From JBBIMS01 sp964531645 (GTDB lineage: Bacteria; Acidobacteriota; Aminicenantia; JBFLYD01; JBBIMS01): a stretch of DNA of 64,000 nt. Both the position numbers and the translations under genes were made by a program. The number at the start of each line of letters is the position of its first letter. The stretch's first letter is position 1. A model generated the notes under the pieces. The model was not told where the DNA came from and did no database searches. It worked only from the letters and a program-made list of their open reading frames with translations. The stretch lies in the NCBI GenBank assembly GCA_964531645.1, contig CAZHEF010000008.1, positions 3,038 to 67,037 of the forward strand. The letters run 5' to 3'. Shown here in pieces: positions 26,880 through 35,569 of this stretch.

Positions 26880-27901
26880 TTTCTTTCCCTGCCTTTTCAA
26901 ATAAAAATGAGAATCCTTATAACTGGCTTCTTTATACAAATATCATGAATTTAGGCGTCACTGTTGAGGAATATTCTCCGCTGAAAATCTTAATTAAAAA
27001 ATATGATATTTTCCATATCCACTGGCCCGAAAGATTCATCGGAAGTCCAGTTTTTCTAAAAGCCTTATTAAAAACTCTTTTCTTTCTTTTTATCCTTTTA
27101 ATCGCCCGAATAAAAAAAACAAAGATTTTCTGGACAGTGCATAATTTAAAGAGCCACGAGAATTATCATCCTAAACTGGAGAATTTTTTCCGTAAATTTT
27201 TTGTCCGTATGATTGACGGCTACATAAGTCTTTCGGAAGAAGCGGATTCAATTGCGAAGAAAACACTCCCTGAAATTCAAGGAAAAAAAGGTTTTATAAT
27301 CCCGATTGGTCATTACAGAAATTTTTATCCTGATACCTTAAACAAAGAATCTGCAAGAAAGAAATTTTCAATCCCTCCAGATAAAAAAGTTATACTCTAT
27401 TTCGGATTGATAAGAAATTACAAAAAAGTTTTTTCCCTGATCAACTCTTTCAAAAAATTGAATAATGGAAATTTAATCCTGCTCATTGTTGGGAAACCTT
27501 TTAATGAAAAAATTAAAGAAGATATAGAAAAAGCATCTTCAGGAGACCGGAGAATAAAACTTGTCCTTAGATTTGTTCCCAATGGAGAAATTGAAATTTT
27601 CATGAAATCCGCTGATATAATGGTTCTACCCCAGAAGGAGGTTTTTAACTCATCCTCTGTTATCCTTGCCCTCTCCTACAACACCCCTGTCCTCGTTTCT
27701 GAAAAATTGACAGGAGAAGAGATGAAAAGAAGGTTTGGGAAGGATTGGGTTATGACCTTTGATGAGCTTTCTCCTGAGGTTCTAAAAGATGCCCTAAAGT
27801 GGATAGAGATTGAAAGGGCTCAATGGGATCCTCCGGAAGGTATGGAATGGAGTTCAATTACAAAAGAGACATTGAAGGCTTACAAATCTGTTATAACATG
27901 A
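26870..27901 (+). CDS. GT-B glycosyltransferase, probable AUU start
   Basis: From the first in-frame ATG (26945) the protein would lack its first strand and has no ribosome site. Reading upstream in frame gives KIISFPAFSNKNENPYNWLLYTN, a typical N-terminus of this group. Its only plausible initiator is the ATT at 26870, five bases after AGGAGG. I therefore start at 26870 (about 343 residues). Other features are FHIHWPERFIGS, FWTVHNLKSHE, FGLIRNYKK near the middle and LPQKEVFNSSSVILALSYNTP (nucleotide-sugar-binding loop). It acts in the cytoplasm on the same glycan as its neighbours and overlaps the next gene by four bases (ATGA). Confidence 0.8.
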   Translation: MKIISFPAFSNKNENPYNWLLYTNIMNLGVTVEEYSPLKILIKKYDIFHIHWPERFIGSPVFLKALLKTLFFLFILLIARIKKTKIFWTVHNLKSHENYHPKLENFFRKFFVRMIDGYISLSEEADSIAKKTLPEIQGKKGFIIPIGHYRNFYPDTLNKESARKKFSIPPDKKVILYFGLIRNYKKVFSLINSFKKLNNGNLILLIVGKPFNEKIKEDIEKASSGDRRIKLVLRFVPNGEIEIFMKSADIMVLPQKEVFNSSSVILALSYNTPVLVSEKLTGEEMKRRFGKDWVMTFDELSPEVLKDALKWIEIERAQWDPPEGMEWSSITKETLKAYKSVIT

Positions 27902-29097
27902 GAAAGATTTTAATTATAACAGTTTATTTCCCTCCATTTTTAAACATGAGAGCTATCAGAGCATCAAAAATTTCAAAGTATCTGGAAAGGGAAGGGTGGG
28001 AGGTTTATGTTCTTACAGCTGAGGGATTGAATCTTGAAAAGGGGCTTCCTGTTGAAATTAAAGAAGAGAATATATTGAGGGTAAAATTTGAAAAAGGATC
28101 CCATTCAATTCCATTAAGCTTAAAAAAACCCCCTTTTCTTAGAAAATTTGTAAATTTTCAGGATAGATTTTTAAAATGGTGTGGGAAAGCTTTAAGGGTC
28201 GGAAGAGAAATCCTTTCTGAGAAAGAATTTTCAATTATATTAAGTTTCTCGCCACCCTACCCATCCAATCTCCTTGCTTCAAAGCTGTCCAGAGAGTTCA
28301 ATATTCCATGGATTGCAGAGTTCGGGGACCTCTGGAGTGAAAATTACTATTTTAAAAGAGGATTCCCCCTTTCCATTGTTGAGAGATTGCTGGAAAAAAG
28401 AGTAATGAAAAGAGCGGTTTCCCTTATTTCTGTTTCTGAGCTTTTATGTTCCAAATTAAAAGAGAGCCACGGGAAAGAAGTTTTTCTGTTTTCCCATTTT
28501 TTCGATGAAGAGGATTTTGAAGGAGAATTTACACCTTATGAAATTTTTACTTTAACATACACAGGACATCTTTATCCCTATCAGGATTTCAAACCTTTTC
28601 TATCCGCCCTTAAAAAAATGAAAAATGAAGGCATCCTTGGAAGTATAAAAGTAAAATTTTTCTCTTATAATTATCTTGAGATTAGAAAATGGTTTAAAGA
28701 TTTTTCTGATCTTCCCATTGAGATAAATCCTCAGATTCCCTACATAGAAAGTATTAGAGAACAGATGAGCTCATCTGCCCTTCTTTTCTTTTCCATAAAA
28801 AATCCCGAAAAAACTACTGAAAATCCTATTAAAGGGAAAATATTCTCTTATATTGGTTCAAGGAAACCTGTCCTTGTTGTTGGGGAGGATGAGGGCGGAA
28901 AATTTCTTGAAAGGGCAGAGATTGGAAAAATTTGCAAAAATGAGACTGAAATAAGGGAAACAATTTTAAAGTGGTGTAAAGAATTTGAAGAGAAAAAGAA
29001 AGTTACAATGAGAAATTCTTTTGACTGTGAAAAATATTCGTATAAAAATAGAATATCAGAGCTTTCAAATTATCTTGAGAGATTTTTAAAGAGATGA
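27898..29097 (+). CDS. Family 4-like glycosyltransferase
   Basis: A 399-residue GT-B enzyme. The true start is the ATG at 27898, which overlaps the stop of the previous gene. It begins RKILIITVYFPPFLNMRAIR, a classic GT4 N-terminus, and has FSPPYPSNLLASKL, WIAEFGDLW, LISVSELL, YTGHLYPYQDF and the late KGKIFSYIGSRKPVLVVGEDEGG, the nucleotide-sugar site. Translationally coupled on both sides. Sugar and linkage unknown. Confidence 0.87.
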   Translation: MRKILIITVYFPPFLNMRAIRASKISKYLEREGWEVYVLTAEGLNLEKGLPVEIKEENILRVKFEKGSHSIPLSLKKPPFLRKFVNFQDRFLKWCGKALRVGREILSEKEFSIILSFSPPYPSNLLASKLSREFNIPWIAEFGDLWSENYYFKRGFPLSIVERLLEKRVMKRAVSLISVSELLCSKLKESHGKEVFLFSHFFDEEDFEGEFTPYEIFTLTYTGHLYPYQDFKPFLSALKKMKNEGILGSIKVKFFSYNYLEIRKWFKDFSDLPIEINPQIPYIESIREQMSSSALLFFSIKNPEKTTENPIKGKIFSYIGSRKPVLVVGEDEGGKFLERAEIGKICKNETEIRETILKWCKEFEEKKKVTMRNSFDCEKYSYKNRISELSNYLERFLKR

Positions 29098-30095
29098 TGG
29101 AAGTTATAATTTTCCCCCTTGTTTTTATTATTTCTCTCCTTTTTTCCCTTTATGGAACACCAATTGCAAGAAATGCAGGAATTAAGTTTGGAATAGTGGA
29201 TAAACCCGATGGGGTTCTGAAATTACATGGAGAAGCAATCCCCTATCTTGGCGGATTGAGCATATTTCTTTCATTCCTTCTTGCCCTCTCTCTTATCTTT
29301 GAGTTCAGCAAAGAGATCCTCGGAATTCTTTTTGGAGGTAGTATAATTATGACTCTAGGACTAATAGACGATATCGGTAAGCTTTCTCCAAGGATAAAGT
29401 TTATAGGTGAGATTCTTGCTGTTTATATTCTTATAAAGAGTGGACTTTATATAAAGCTATGGTTCATCCCAGAATATCTCTCAATTCCCCTTACATTCCT
29501 CTGGATGATTGGTATTATTAATGCTTTTAACCTAATAGATGTTATGGACGGACTTTCAGCAGGAATTGCTTTCATTGTTGCCAGTATTTTTTTTATAATT
29601 GCACTCATAACTGAAAATCATTCTGTTGCTATAATCTCCATGGCTCTTTCAGGAGCATGTCTCGGTTTCTTGAATTACAATTACAATCCTGCATCAATTT
29701 TTATGGGAGACTCAGGCTCCCTTTTTCTCGGATTTATAATCTCTTCCATTTCAATTATGCTGGATTACACAAAGATTAATAAATTCAGTTTCATAGCACC
29801 TTTCTTTGTTCTATGGATTCCCATCTTTGAGACTGTTTTCCTTTTCTTCAAAAGACTTTCAAGAGGGGGATCTCCTTTTAAAGGTAGCAGAGACCACACT
29901 TCCATCCGTCTTAAATCTCTCTACAATTTTTCTGTTAGAAAAACTGTTGGGGTTTTCTATATTCTTTCGTTAATTTCAGGAATAACAGGGATATTAAACG
30001 TTCTCTTCTCTTTTTATTTCTCAGCAATTTCTTTTTCTTTTTTAGTTGTTTTCTCAATTGCTGGTTGGATAGTTCTTTCCAGAGCGAGGGTTTGA
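29094..30095 (+). CDS. Undecaprenyl-phosphate sugar-1-phosphate transferase (WecA/TagO type)
   Basis: A 333-residue polytopic protein with about 10-11 membrane segments. Family motifs are GGLSIF, LIDDIGKLSPRIKF (Mg-binding Asp pair), NAFNLIDVMDGLSAGIAF, IFMGDSGSLFLGF and GGSPFKGSRDHTSIRL near residue 260, in place of the HxHH loop. It starts lipid-linked glycan synthesis by moving a HexNAc-1-phosphate onto undecaprenyl phosphate, and so is the probable initiating enzyme of this cluster. The gene overlaps its neighbour upstream by four bases and is followed by the flavoprotein after three bases. Confidence 0.9.
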   Translation: MMEVIIFPLVFIISLLFSLYGTPIARNAGIKFGIVDKPDGVLKLHGEAIPYLGGLSIFLSFLLALSLIFEFSKEILGILFGGSIIMTLGLIDDIGKLSPRIKFIGEILAVYILIKSGLYIKLWFIPEYLSIPLTFLWMIGIINAFNLIDVMDGLSAGIAFIVASIFFIIALITENHSVAIISMALSGACLGFLNYNYNPASIFMGDSGSLFLGFIISSISIMLDYTKINKFSFIAPFFVLWIPIFETVFLFFKRLSRGGSPFKGSRDHTSIRLKSLYNFSVRKTVGVFYILSLISGITGILNVLFSFYFSAISFSFLVVFSIAGWIVLSRARV

Positions 30096-30098
30096 TTT

Positions 30099-31373
30099 AT
30101 GAAGGAAATAGTCATTGCTGGAGCAGGAATAACAGGTTTAAGCGTTGGTTATCATCTCGGAAATCTTGAATTTAAAATTTTTGAAAAGGAAAAGGAACCT
30201 GGAGGACTTGCCCGTTCAATAAAAGTTGGAGATTTTTATCTTGATTACGGAGGTCATTTCATCCATGGAAAAGACCAGTATTTTCTCGATATCCTTAAAG
30301 GTCTCTTTGGTGAAAATCTCAAAAAATGGGAAAGGAAAGCTTCCATACTTAAGGATGGAAAACTTATTCCCTATCCCTTTCAGGCAAATCTCTCCCTTCT
30401 TTCCTATCAGGAAAAATTTGAGTGTGTGAGGGATTTTATTGAGGTTTCCTTTAGGAAAAAGAAAAAACCTTCCAATTTTAGAGAATGGCTTAAAATAAAT
30501 TTCGGAGAGGGGATTTGTAAATCTTTCCTTTCCCCTTACAACTCAAAATTCTGGATTTATCCCCTTGAATCTTTGAGTTATGAATGGTGCGAATGGGGTA
30601 TCCCTGTCCCAAAATGGGAGGATGTCTTAAAGTCTGCTCTTGGAGAAATTATAAAGGGTCTTGGTTATAATCCAGTTATTTACTATCCAGTGGAAGGGAT
30701 TGGTAGATTCCCTCTAAAAATAATGGATGGGTTTAAGGAAAAAGTTTATACTCAAAGGGAAATAGAAAATATAGACCCAAAGAAAAGAGTTTTATATTTC
30801 AAGGACGGAACTTCCATAAAATATGATTTTCTTATCTCTACAATCCCTCTCCCTGAACTGGTAAATTCTTTAAAAGAGGCTCCCTCTTCAATAAAAAAAG
30901 CTGTTTCTAAATTCAGATTTATATCTGTAGCTGTTGCCAATGCCATTGTTAAAGGGATGGATTTTGAGAATATTGATTGGATTTACATTCCTGAGGAGTG
31001 GACTCCCTTTTACAGAATCGGATTTTATTCCTTAAAAAAGGAGCCTCTCATTCCTGTATTTTCTGAAATATCCCATCTTCATGGTTCAATGGTTTCAAAG
31101 GATTCTATCTATCTTGAACTTTTTGCCCTTTTGAGAAAGCTTAACATTATTGAAAGAAAGGAGGATATTCAGTTCTTTGAGTTAATTGAAATTCCTTACG
31201 CATATGTAATATTTGACAAATTCAGGAAAAGGAAACTTCCTGAAATCCTATCTTTTCTTGAGAAGAATAAAATAATCTCCACAGGAAGATACGGTAGCTG
31301 GGATTATCTTTCAATGGAAAGGTCTTTTCTTCTCGGTAAGGAAGTGGCTGAAAAAATTAAAAAGATTATATGA
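30099..31373 (+). CDS. FAD-dependent amine-oxidase/UDP-galactopyranose-mutase-like protein
   Basis: A 424-residue flavoprotein with N-terminal GAGITGLSVGYHLG (Rossmann dinucleotide site), then FEKEKEPGGLARSIK and DYGGHFIHGKD, as in the protoporphyrinogen-oxidase/UGM superfamily. A WIYPLESLSYEWCEWG core and a C-terminal TGRYGSWDYLSMERS (FAD-contacting) complete the fold. In polysaccharide clusters such proteins often interconvert nucleotide sugars or desaturate lipid-linked substrates. Length and the absence of the strict UGM motifs leave the reaction open. Four-base coupling to the next gene. Confidence 0.75.
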   Translation: MKEIVIAGAGITGLSVGYHLGNLEFKIFEKEKEPGGLARSIKVGDFYLDYGGHFIHGKDQYFLDILKGLFGENLKKWERKASILKDGKLIPYPFQANLSLLSYQEKFECVRDFIEVSFRKKKKPSNFREWLKINFGEGICKSFLSPYNSKFWIYPLESLSYEWCEWGIPVPKWEDVLKSALGEIIKGLGYNPVIYYPVEGIGRFPLKIMDGFKEKVYTQREIENIDPKKRVLYFKDGTSIKYDFLISTIPLPELVNSLKEAPSSIKKAVSKFRFISVAVANAIVKGMDFENIDWIYIPEEWTPFYRIGFYSLKKEPLIPVFSEISHLHGSMVSKDSIYLELFALLRKLNIIERKEDIQFFELIEIPYAYVIFDKFRKRKLPEILSFLEKNKIISTGRYGSWDYLSMERSFLLGKEVAEKIKKII

Positions 31374-32533
31374 GAATCAAAGTTTGTCACATCATAACTA
31401 AACTTGAGCTTGGAGGGGCTCAGAAAAACACTCTTTTTACAGTTTCAAATCTCGACCCATCAAAATTTCAAACATTTCTAATATCAGGAGAGGAGGGGAT
31501 TCTTGACGGTGAGGCAAAGGAATTACTTGGAGAAAGGGCAATTTTCGTGAGGGAGATGCAAAGGAGTATAAATCCATTTTTTGATTTTATTGCCCTTATA
31601 AAACTAACTATTATTTTAAAAAAAATAAAACCTAAGATAATCCACACCCACAGTTCAAAGGCGGGTATTCTTGGAAGATGGGCAGGTTTTTTTGCGGGAG
31701 TGAAAGTTAGAATTCATACAATCCATGGATTCGGGTTCAGCCCCTTTCATCCCCTTCCAGTAAGGTGGCTCTTTATATTCCTTGAAAGAATTACATCTTT
31801 AGTTACAACTCATTTCATATGTGTTTCAAAGAATAATCTTGAGAAGGGTAGGAAATTGGGGATTATCAAAAAGGGACAGGCATCAATAATAAGAAGTGGT
31901 GTTGAAATTGAAAAATTTTTAAACGCTAGTGTAGATGCTGAAAAGAAAAAAATAGAGCTTGGAATTCCCCTTGATAAAAAAATAATTGGAATGGTTGCAT
32001 GCTTTAAACCCCAGAAGGCTCCCCTTGATTTTGTAAGAATTGCAAGAATTTTAAAGGATTCAAGGGATGATGTGCACTTTATAATGATTGGAGATGGAGA
32101 GCTGAGAGAGAGAATAGAAGAGGAAATAGAAAAATTAGAGTTAAAAGAGAACTTTTCCCTTCTTGGATGGAGGAAAGATGTGGAGGAAATTTTCAAGATT
32201 GTAGATGTTTTTGTCTTAACCTCCCTCTGGGAAGGTCTTCCACAGGTCATCCCTCAAGCATATGCATCTGGAGTTCCAATGGTTGTGACCGATGTTGATG
32301 GAAATAAGGAATTTGTAGAAGATGGAATAAATGGCTTCACCTTCAAACCCCACGACCTTCATTCTGCCTCTGAGAAAATTTCAGAAATAGTTGAAAACCA
32401 TGAGCTAAGAGAAAAGTTTGTAAAGGAAGGAAGAAAAAAGCTTAAAGAATTTGAAGCAGTATTTATGGTTCAATCTCAGGAAAATCTTTACAAGAAACTT
32501 TTGGAAAAAAGGCGTAAAAAAGCGGATGTTTGA
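31370..32533 (+). CDS. Family 4 glycosyltransferase
   Basis: A 387-residue GT-B enzyme. It begins RIKVCHIITKLELGGAQKNT and has HTHSSKAGILGRWAG, VRIHTIHGFGF, VGMVACFKPQKAPLDF, MIGDGELRERIE, LGWRKDVEEIF and the EGLPQVIPQAYASGVPMVVTD donor site (E-x7-E-like). It would add a hexose or deoxyhexose to the repeat unit. This is the last gene of the polysaccharide cluster. The sensor-kinase gene starts about 40 bases later, in the same direction. Confidence 0.9.
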   Translation: MRIKVCHIITKLELGGAQKNTLFTVSNLDPSKFQTFLISGEEGILDGEAKELLGERAIFVREMQRSINPFFDFIALIKLTIILKKIKPKIIHTHSSKAGILGRWAGFFAGVKVRIHTIHGFGFSPFHPLPVRWLFIFLERITSLVTTHFICVSKNNLEKGRKLGIIKKGQASIIRSGVEIEKFLNASVDAEKKKIELGIPLDKKIIGMVACFKPQKAPLDFVRIARILKDSRDDVHFIMIGDGELRERIEEEIEKLELKENFSLLGWRKDVEEIFKIVDVFVLTSLWEGLPQVIPQAYASGVPMVVTDVDGNKEFVEDGINGFTFKPHDLHSASEKISEIVENHELREKFVKEGRKKLKEFEAVFMVQSQENLYKKLLEKRRKKADV

Positions 32534-32571
32534 CTTGGAAAATTTTTCAATCTAAAATTAAATTAATTATT

Positions 32572-34099
32572 ATGAAGAAAGGAAAATTTTATTTTTCTCC
32601 ATTCAAATTTCTCCTTTACATTCCCTTTATATTATATTTTTTGATGCTCTTTGTAGTCTTATTGAATTATTTTTCAGCAAAAAAACTAAGAGAATCTGCA
32701 TTAGAAAATCTCATGGAAGTGCAAGAAGAACATTTCAAAAAAACAATCGTTGACTATATTAACTTTCACGGAATGGAAAGGGATCTCTCAAAACTGAAAA
32801 ATGAATTCAATCAAAAAACTGGATTGGAAAAGATATACATAATAAATTCATATGGATTGGTGGTTTCCTCTTCAGAGCCAAGAGAGCTCAGATCTCAGAT
32901 TCAAAATTCTGGAATTATTAAAGCATTGAAAGATGGCAAAAGTGAAAGGATTTCTTTAAGGAGCAAAGCAGGGGAGAGGAGATATTTATCGGTAGTTCCA
33001 TTAAAAGATAATAAGAGATGTTTTAGGTGCCATGAAATGAAGGGAGAGAATACTGGTGCCATGTTGTTAAAATTTGCTATCCATGATAATTATAAAAAAG
33101 GCATAGACTCTTATTTGATTTTATTGTTTTTATTAACTTCCTGCCCCCTTCCTTTTGTTAGTTTTTTCATTTTGAAGAATAAATTTATAGCTCCCATAAG
33201 GAATTTCAAGAGAAAAAGAGGAAAAGAATTTGCAAATTTTCCTGAGGATGGAATAAAAAAAAATCATAAACTATGCAAATTTTCTTGAAGAAAGATCGAA
33301 TCAACAAAGAATTGAAATATCCTTTCTGAAAATGAAGATAGATGAAATAAAGAATGAATTAAAGGATACCTTTGAAAAACTTATTCACTCGGAAAAACTT
33401 GCCTCCTTAGGAACCCTGCTGGCAGGATTAAGTCACGAGATAAATAACCCTGTGGGAACCATAATAAGCAGATGCGATTGCTTGATTCTTGAAGCAGAGG
33501 GGAAAAATTTGCCACCTGAAGTGATAGAAGACTTGAAAATTATAAAATCCCATGCCAGGAGAATTTCCAATTTAATTTATACTCTTTTGAACTTTTCAAG
33601 AATTTCTTCCGATGAGAGAAAGGAGTGCAACTTGAATGAGATTATAGAAAGCACATTAGTTTTAGTTGAACCTCAATTGAGAAAGGATGGAATCAGCATT
33701 ATAAAAAAACTTATGTTTGGACTGCCTAAAGTTTTGGCAAATGACATTCAGTTGCAACAGGTATTTCTTAATATTTTAAACAATGCAAGGGATGCTACTC
33801 CAAAGGGAGGAATGATACGGATTGAAACTCAGGCACCCCTCCATGATGAGAAATTTGTAAAGGTTATATTCTCAGATAATGGTTCAGGTATTCCGCAGGA
33901 ATATGTTAAAAGAATTTATGAACCATTCTTTACTACTAAAAAAAATGGAACTGGTTTGGGGCTTTTCCTTTGTTATAACATAATAAGAACTCACGGCGGA
34001 GAGCTGGAAATTCAAAGTGAGGAAGGGAAAGGAACAACGGTAGTAGTTAAGATACCTTTCATAGACAAAACTTATGAGAGTAAAGATGTCCGAAGGTAA
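32572..34099 (+). pseudogene. Heme-c-binding sensor histidine kinase, frameshifted at an A9 run
   Basis: The start is the ATG at 32572 (a TTG at 32530 is less likely). Residues ~12-34 and ~181-203 are membrane segments. The periplasmic loop between them carries CFRCH (Cys150-His154), a c-type heme attachment site, in a double-Cache/DUF3365-like region. After TM2 the frame breaks in a run of nine A (33255-33263). Removing one A restores ...EERSNQQRIEIS... and the kinase core: GLSHEINNPVG (phospho-His), N-box NILNNARDA, DNGSGIP and GTGLGLFLC. It overlaps the regulator gene downstream and should sense redox state, O2 or NO for the nitrous-oxide cluster. Slippage or sequencing error could still give full protein. 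Confidence 0.8.
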
Positions 34100-35462
34100 A
34101 ATTCTCATAATTGATGATGAGAAAGATATACTCGAAAGTTGCTACCGCATTCTTAAATTCTACGGATATGAGTCCTTTACCTTACAGAATCCCCCAAAAT
34201 TTAAAGAGATATATTTGGAAATTTCTCCTGATATTATTCTTACCGATATAAAAATGGAAGGAATGGATGGATTTGAAATTCTAAAAATTTCAAAAGAAAT
34301 AGACCCAAATACAATAGTTATTCTTTTTACTGCTTACGCCAATATAGAGGATGCAGTTAAAGCAATAAAGGAGGGGGCTTTTGATTATTTGCCTAAGCCA
34401 TTTTCTACGGACTATCTTGTAAGTGTAGTTAAAAAAGGAATGGAATTTAAGAGATTAAAAGAAGAGAACATTAATTTAAGAACCCATCTTGATGAGTTGA
34501 AGGAAAAAGAAAAGATTGTTGGGAATTCAGTTAAGATAATTAAGACTTTGGAAATAGCATAAAAGGTTGCAAAGACCGAGAGCAATGTGCTCCTTTACGG
34601 TGAAAGTGGAACGGGAAAGGAGCTAATAGCTCATTTTATACACAAATTGAGTCCGAGAAAAGACAAACCTCTGGTTCCTGTTGATTGCACATCCATCCCT
34701 GAAAGTTTGGCAGAATCGGAGCTCTTTGGGCATGAAAAGGGAGCCTTTACTGGAGCATATCAGAGCAAAAAGGGGTTAATAGAAATAGCCAATGGTGGGA
34801 CTATCTTTTTTGATGAGATATCGAGACTTTCCCTTCCCATTCAGGGAAAACTTTTGCGAGCTCTTCAGGAAAGAGAGATAAGAAGAATAGGTGGAAGGGA
34901 ATTGATAGATGTTGACATCAGAGTAATTTCTGCAACGAATATAGATCTCAAAGAGGCGATAAAGAAGGGGCTTTTTATCGAAGAGCTTTACTACAGAATA
35001 AATGTTATTGAAATAAAGATACCCCCTTTAAGAGAAAGAAAAGAAGACATTCCTTTGCTGGTAGATCATTTCATAAAAATATTCTCTAAGAAGAATAAAA
35101 AAAAGGTCTCTGGCATAAGAGCAGATTGTTTGGAGATACTGGAAAAGTATGACTGGCCTGGAAATGTCAGGGAGCTAAGTAATGTAGTGGAGAGAGCAGT
35201 AATACTTTGCGAAGGAGAGTTTATAACTCGCTTTGACCTTCCCGAATCTATTGTCAATTACCAAAATCAGATATCCTTATCCGAGTCTTTCCATGGTCTC
35301 TCCTATAAAGAAGCACTGAGAAAAACATTGGAAGAATTTCATAAGATCTACATTGGTTCCCTGTTAAAAGAGAACAAAACTTTTTGCTCAGCATCTAAAA
35401 TTGCAGGTATAGACAGAAAAACTCTTTACAGATTGATAAAAAGATTCGATATCAAAATCTGA
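34086..35462 (+). pseudogene. NtrC-family sigma54 activator with an in-frame TAA
   Basis: The ATG at 34086 gives SEGKILIIDDEKDI; a second ATG 12 bases upstream is possible. The receiver domain has DDEKD and the phospho-acceptor Asp in ILTDIKMEGMDGFE. Codon 159 is TAA (34560-34562), where relatives have a sense codon (A-x-K-V-A). The same frame then continues through the complete AAA+ domain: GESGTGKE, the sigma54-contact loop GAFTGA, and the HTH SKIAGIDRKTLYRLIK. It pairs with the sensor kinase and precedes a candidate sigma54 promoter. A GTG at 34587 cannot restart a full ATPase, so function is probably lost unless the stop is read through. Confidence 0.85.
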
Positions 35463-35471
35463 TGGGGTAAA

Positions 35472-35493
35472 TTTGCCACATTTTTGTGGCAAA
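35472..35493. promoter_or_regulatory. Perfect inverted repeat, candidate regulator site or terminator
   Basis: TTTGCCAC (35472-35479), a six-base ATTTTT loop, then GTGGCAAA (35486-35493) is a perfect 8-base palindrome. It is just after the NtrC-type gene and ~50 bases before the sigma54-like site. It is not followed by a T run, so a binding site is at least as likely as a terminator. Confidence 0.45.
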
Positions 35494-35542
35494 TCTGCCT
35501 CACTTTCTTTCAAACCATCTTTTATATAAGCCATTTTATGAA

Positions 35543-35558
35543 TGGCATAAAAATTGAA
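35543..35558 (+). promoter_or_regulatory. Sigma54 (-24/-12)-like element
   Basis: TGGCATAAAAATTGAA matches the TGGCAC-N5-TTGC consensus at the GG of -24 and the TTG of -12, with the required spacing, but lacks the final GC. It would start transcription within a base or two of the ATG at 35570 (leaderless). Weak sequence evidence; the context is an NtrC-type gene just upstream. Confidence 0.35.
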
Positions 35559-35569
35559 TATATTTTTAT

